Shown: piece by piece, positions 1 through 64,000 of the stretch
How the letters are laid out: every line of letters starts with the position of its first letter
Position numbering within the stretch: the first letter of the stretch is position 1
From: Anodontia alba
Taxonomy: Eukaryota > Mollusca > Bivalvia > Lucinida > Lucinidae
DNA: 64,000 bases
Direction: 5' to 3'
NCBI GenBank assembly: GCA_964016985.1
Contig: OZ024828.1
Location: 85,266,308 to 85,330,307, forward strand
Position numbers and translations under genes: made by a program
Notes under the pieces: model-generated
Told to the model about the DNA's origin: nothing
What the model saw: the letters and a program-made list of their open reading frames with translations, nothing else
Databases searched by the model: none

Positions 1-444
1 TCCTCTGAACTTTTTCAGTCTCAGTCAGTCAGATTTCAGTAGTTTTATCTGGAAGTTGATTGTATATGTACTCACTTAAGTTTCATTCCTCCCGTCACTT
101 GGGTTACTCTTAGCAAAAGGGCTGGTGCATATAGGTATACATGCAGGTTTCCGGTCTTCATTTCTTCACAGTATTTTGTTTCAATGACTTTCATCACATG
201 CTGACCTGAGTAACAGCCAATTCACAAAACAACAACCAAACCAGCCTTTTTTATGTAAAATTTAAAAAGAAAGTATTTCAGGATAGCCGGCTGAAATTTT
301 TACCCAGCGTGCTAGCATTAAAACATAAATTAATAGGTCTAGGCTATGAAATTATTATTTCTGTATTCTCCTGCTGGGACTAACAAAGTATGCAATTAAT
401 TGTTATACTGCATAACACTTGTATTTCCTTGATATTGGGATCTT

Positions 445-976
445 TAACCATTACCATTACCACTCTGTGGGCAAATTCAGCAGATGACAAGCTGATGTTT
501 TTCTTATTTTTTCCCTGAAAACATGATTTGACATTGCATGCAAATTGTCACCACAAATTGTTTCAAAGCATGCAAATTGTCTCCATTGGAGACAAATTGC
601 ATGAACTGTCAAAACCTGTTTTTCAGAAAGCAGGATTTGACTATTCATGCAAATTGTCTCCAAGTATGCAAATTGTCTCGAGTGGAGACAATTTGCATGA
701 ACTGTCAAAACCTGTTTTCTGGGGAAATTAAGAAAAATATTTCAGTATATATATCATCTGCTGAAAATTTTACTCAAAGTGCTAAGCGTTAAACGCATAC
801 ATTAGCATGCTGGGTAAACATTTCAGCAGACAAAAATTTTAAATAGTTTTCTTACTTTTTCAGAAAACAGGATAAGAGACAATATGCATGAAATGTCAGA
901 TCCTGTACTCTGGGAAAAGTGAGGATAATATCAGTTTCTTGTCTACTGAATTTGACCATAGAGTGGTAAAGGTTAA
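445..976. repeat. Two family F foldback elements
   Basis: The first (about 445-793) has an expanded stem in which CATGCAAATTGTCTCC and its complement occur several times. The second (803-976) is a shorter copy. Both have GCTGGGTAAA/GAGTGGTAAAGGTTAA-type ends. Bases 1-444 of this partial intron hold nothing I recognise. Confidence 0.8.
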
Positions 977-1066
977 GGTCAGACAATGTACCAGTACATA
1001 CAGTTTTTGGCCAATCATGCACTTAAATGTTGGGTTTTGCTGATTGTGCACTGCAACCCAGTTTAT

Positions 1067-1275
1067 TTACCCTAATCCTGCTGAGCCCGTATCCACCCTG
1101 CCTGAGCAAACAGTGCAGACCGAGATCAGATGGCTTTTTTAGATCTGGATCTGCACTGTTTGTCGCTCTGTATGTGAATTTGTATCAACAACCTGAATCA
1201 AGTAACTTAATCTGATTGGCTGAAAACTAAAAGTGGGCGTGGCATCATAATTTATTTAGCATGACAAGGGTAAAC
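1067..1275. repeat. Family G foldback element
   Basis: It starts CCCTAATCCTGCTGA and ends AGCATGACAAGGGTAAAC, with a central hairpin GCAAACAGTGCAGACC / GGATCTGCACTGTTTG and an internal TCTGATTGGCTG block. Confidence 0.85.
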
Positions 1276-1421
1276 CTTTACCAACACTTTCTGGGCAAAT
1301 TCAGCAGATGACATTATGATAATATATATTTTTCTTATTTTCCCCAGAAAATAGGCTTTGACATTGAAAACTATTTCAAATTGTTGTCTGCTGAAAATTT
1401 TACCTAGCATGCGCAGCATTT
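1276..1421. repeat. Truncated family F element
   Basis: It has the F left end with AATTCAGCAGATGACA and right end TTGTCTGCTGAAAATTTTACC, but the central palindrome is missing. An A-rich stretch at 1582-1650 follows. Confidence 0.7.
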
Positions 1422-1669
1422 AACTTTTTCTGCTTTACAACTTAATACATGTAGCTCTTATGTATGTGTTGAAACACAGAAACTGCTAAATAAAACACAG
1501 ATATTCACATTTCTGCTACCAAAGCTGGCCATTTTCTGACTGGTTGAAGCAATAACTTCCTCAAGATCATTAGATGTTTTTGTAAAAAAAAAAAAAGAAA
1601 TTCTGTAAAAAAAAACAACAAAAAAAAAAAAAAAACAAAAAAAAAAAAACCTTGTAAAGTTATTTTAAC

Positions 1670-1900
1670 CCATTTTAGTCAGGAAACCCCCAGAAAGGGT
1701 AATTAGCAAATATTGCAGACCAGATCTGATGCAACGTCTGATAAGGATCTACACAGTTTGCATTAAAATAAATACAGGAATTCTATGCAACAAAGTTTAT
1801 GTACATGTAATAATAAATCTAACCAGACACCTTGCTATTAGAATTTAGAAATATACCAGTCCAAAGAGTTGTGGTAGAAGAGTCCACTCAACATAAATAA
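1670..1900. repeat. Degenerate family J element
   Basis: It begins TTAACCCATTTTAGTC and holds a decayed core hairpin (TTGCAGACCAGATCTGATG, CTACACAGTTTGCATT). The right end is eroded, shortly before exon 1. Confidence 0.55.
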
Positions 1901-2003
1901 GTTAATTAAATAACTTTAGAAAGTTATACCTTGTCTGATCATGGGCAGAGTTCATATTTGTAGCTTTGTAAACAATGTGAATATAAATTGATGTATTTTA
2001 TAG

Positions 2004-63978
<61,975 letters not shown>

Positions 63979-63984
63979 GTTAGA

Positions 63985-63987
63985 TAA
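63985..63987 (+). other. In-frame TAA stop if exon 26 is terminal
   Basis: The frame of exon 26 continues GTT AGA TAA past the possible donor at 63979. Only transcript data can decide between stop and splice. Confidence 0.5.
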
Positions 63988-64000
63988 GAGTTACTATTCT

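Noticed and set aside
457..792. Overlapping reading frames on both strands with repeated HANCL/MQIV-type peptides
   Set aside because: They come from the family F palindrome read in either direction; mirrored frames on both strands at every F copy show this is repeat sequence.

Overview
This window is invertebrate nuclear DNA, most likely from a bivalve mollusc. The evidence is one long plus-strand gene with many GT-AG introns, AT-rich introns packed with foldback DNA elements and tRNA-derived SINEs, and internally tandem-repeated elements of the kind common in bivalve genomes. The species cannot be resolved by reading alone.

The only protein-coding gene supported is KDM5 (JARID1/Lid, histone H3K4 demethylase). 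26 coding exons were placed between 2004 and 63978. Every junction is GT-AG, every phase matches, and the joined frame is open for 1502 codons. Domain order is ARID (exons 1-2), linker (3-5), PHD1 (6), JmjC (7-12), C5HC2 zinc finger (13-14), PLU-1 helical region (15-20), PHD2 (21-22), a regulatory linker (23-24) and a lysine-rich basic region (25-26). The JmjN exons and start codon lie upstream of base 1. The 3' end is uncertain: exon 26 runs into an in-frame TAA at 63985 or splices at 63979 to further exons, possibly a PHD3, outside the window. By eye the protein resembles vertebrate KDM5C/D in its C-terminal half. The iron and 2-oxoglutarate residues of the demethylase are all present.

The introns are almost entirely repeats, labelled here as follows. 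Foldback (palindromic, MITE-like) families: A (ends ATAGCTCCAGATAAG, stem CATATGTTGTGGGTACTC), F (ends near TTAACGCTTAGCATGCTGGG, stem CATTTCATGCAAATTGTCTC), F' (F relative, stem ATTCACATGAAAT), G (TTAA+CCCTTGTCCTGCTGAA), H (TA+CGGTAAATGTCCTAAAA), I (ACCCTAAGTATTGGGACA), J (TTAA+CCCATTTTAGACTG), K (GGCCCAGTTGTTCAAAGC, flanked by CAG), L (TA+CAGTCGACTCTCGTTATC), M, O, P, Q, R, T, U and V. G, H, I and J have different ends but the same central hairpin (CAAACAGTGTAGACCCAGAT and its complement). SINEs: SINE-1, SINE-B, SINE-D and SINE-E have tRNA-like A and B boxes; SINE-C has none that I can see. Several share a 3' tail like GTAAAACCTCAACAC. Larger elements contain tandem arrays (15000-16594, 32161-33664, 33771-34984).

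The most informative structures are nested insertions that define element boundaries and target-site duplications: SINE-1 in A, SINE-C in A, SINE-B and K in one A, SINE-1 in SINE-B, G in A at TTAA, H in A at TA, K in F at CAG, and an 864-bp TIR element in L. Two frame-preserving candidate cassette exons (39 and 96 nt) sit on either side of the exon completing the C5HC2 finger. No operon, CRISPR array, rRNA or functional tRNA gene was found.
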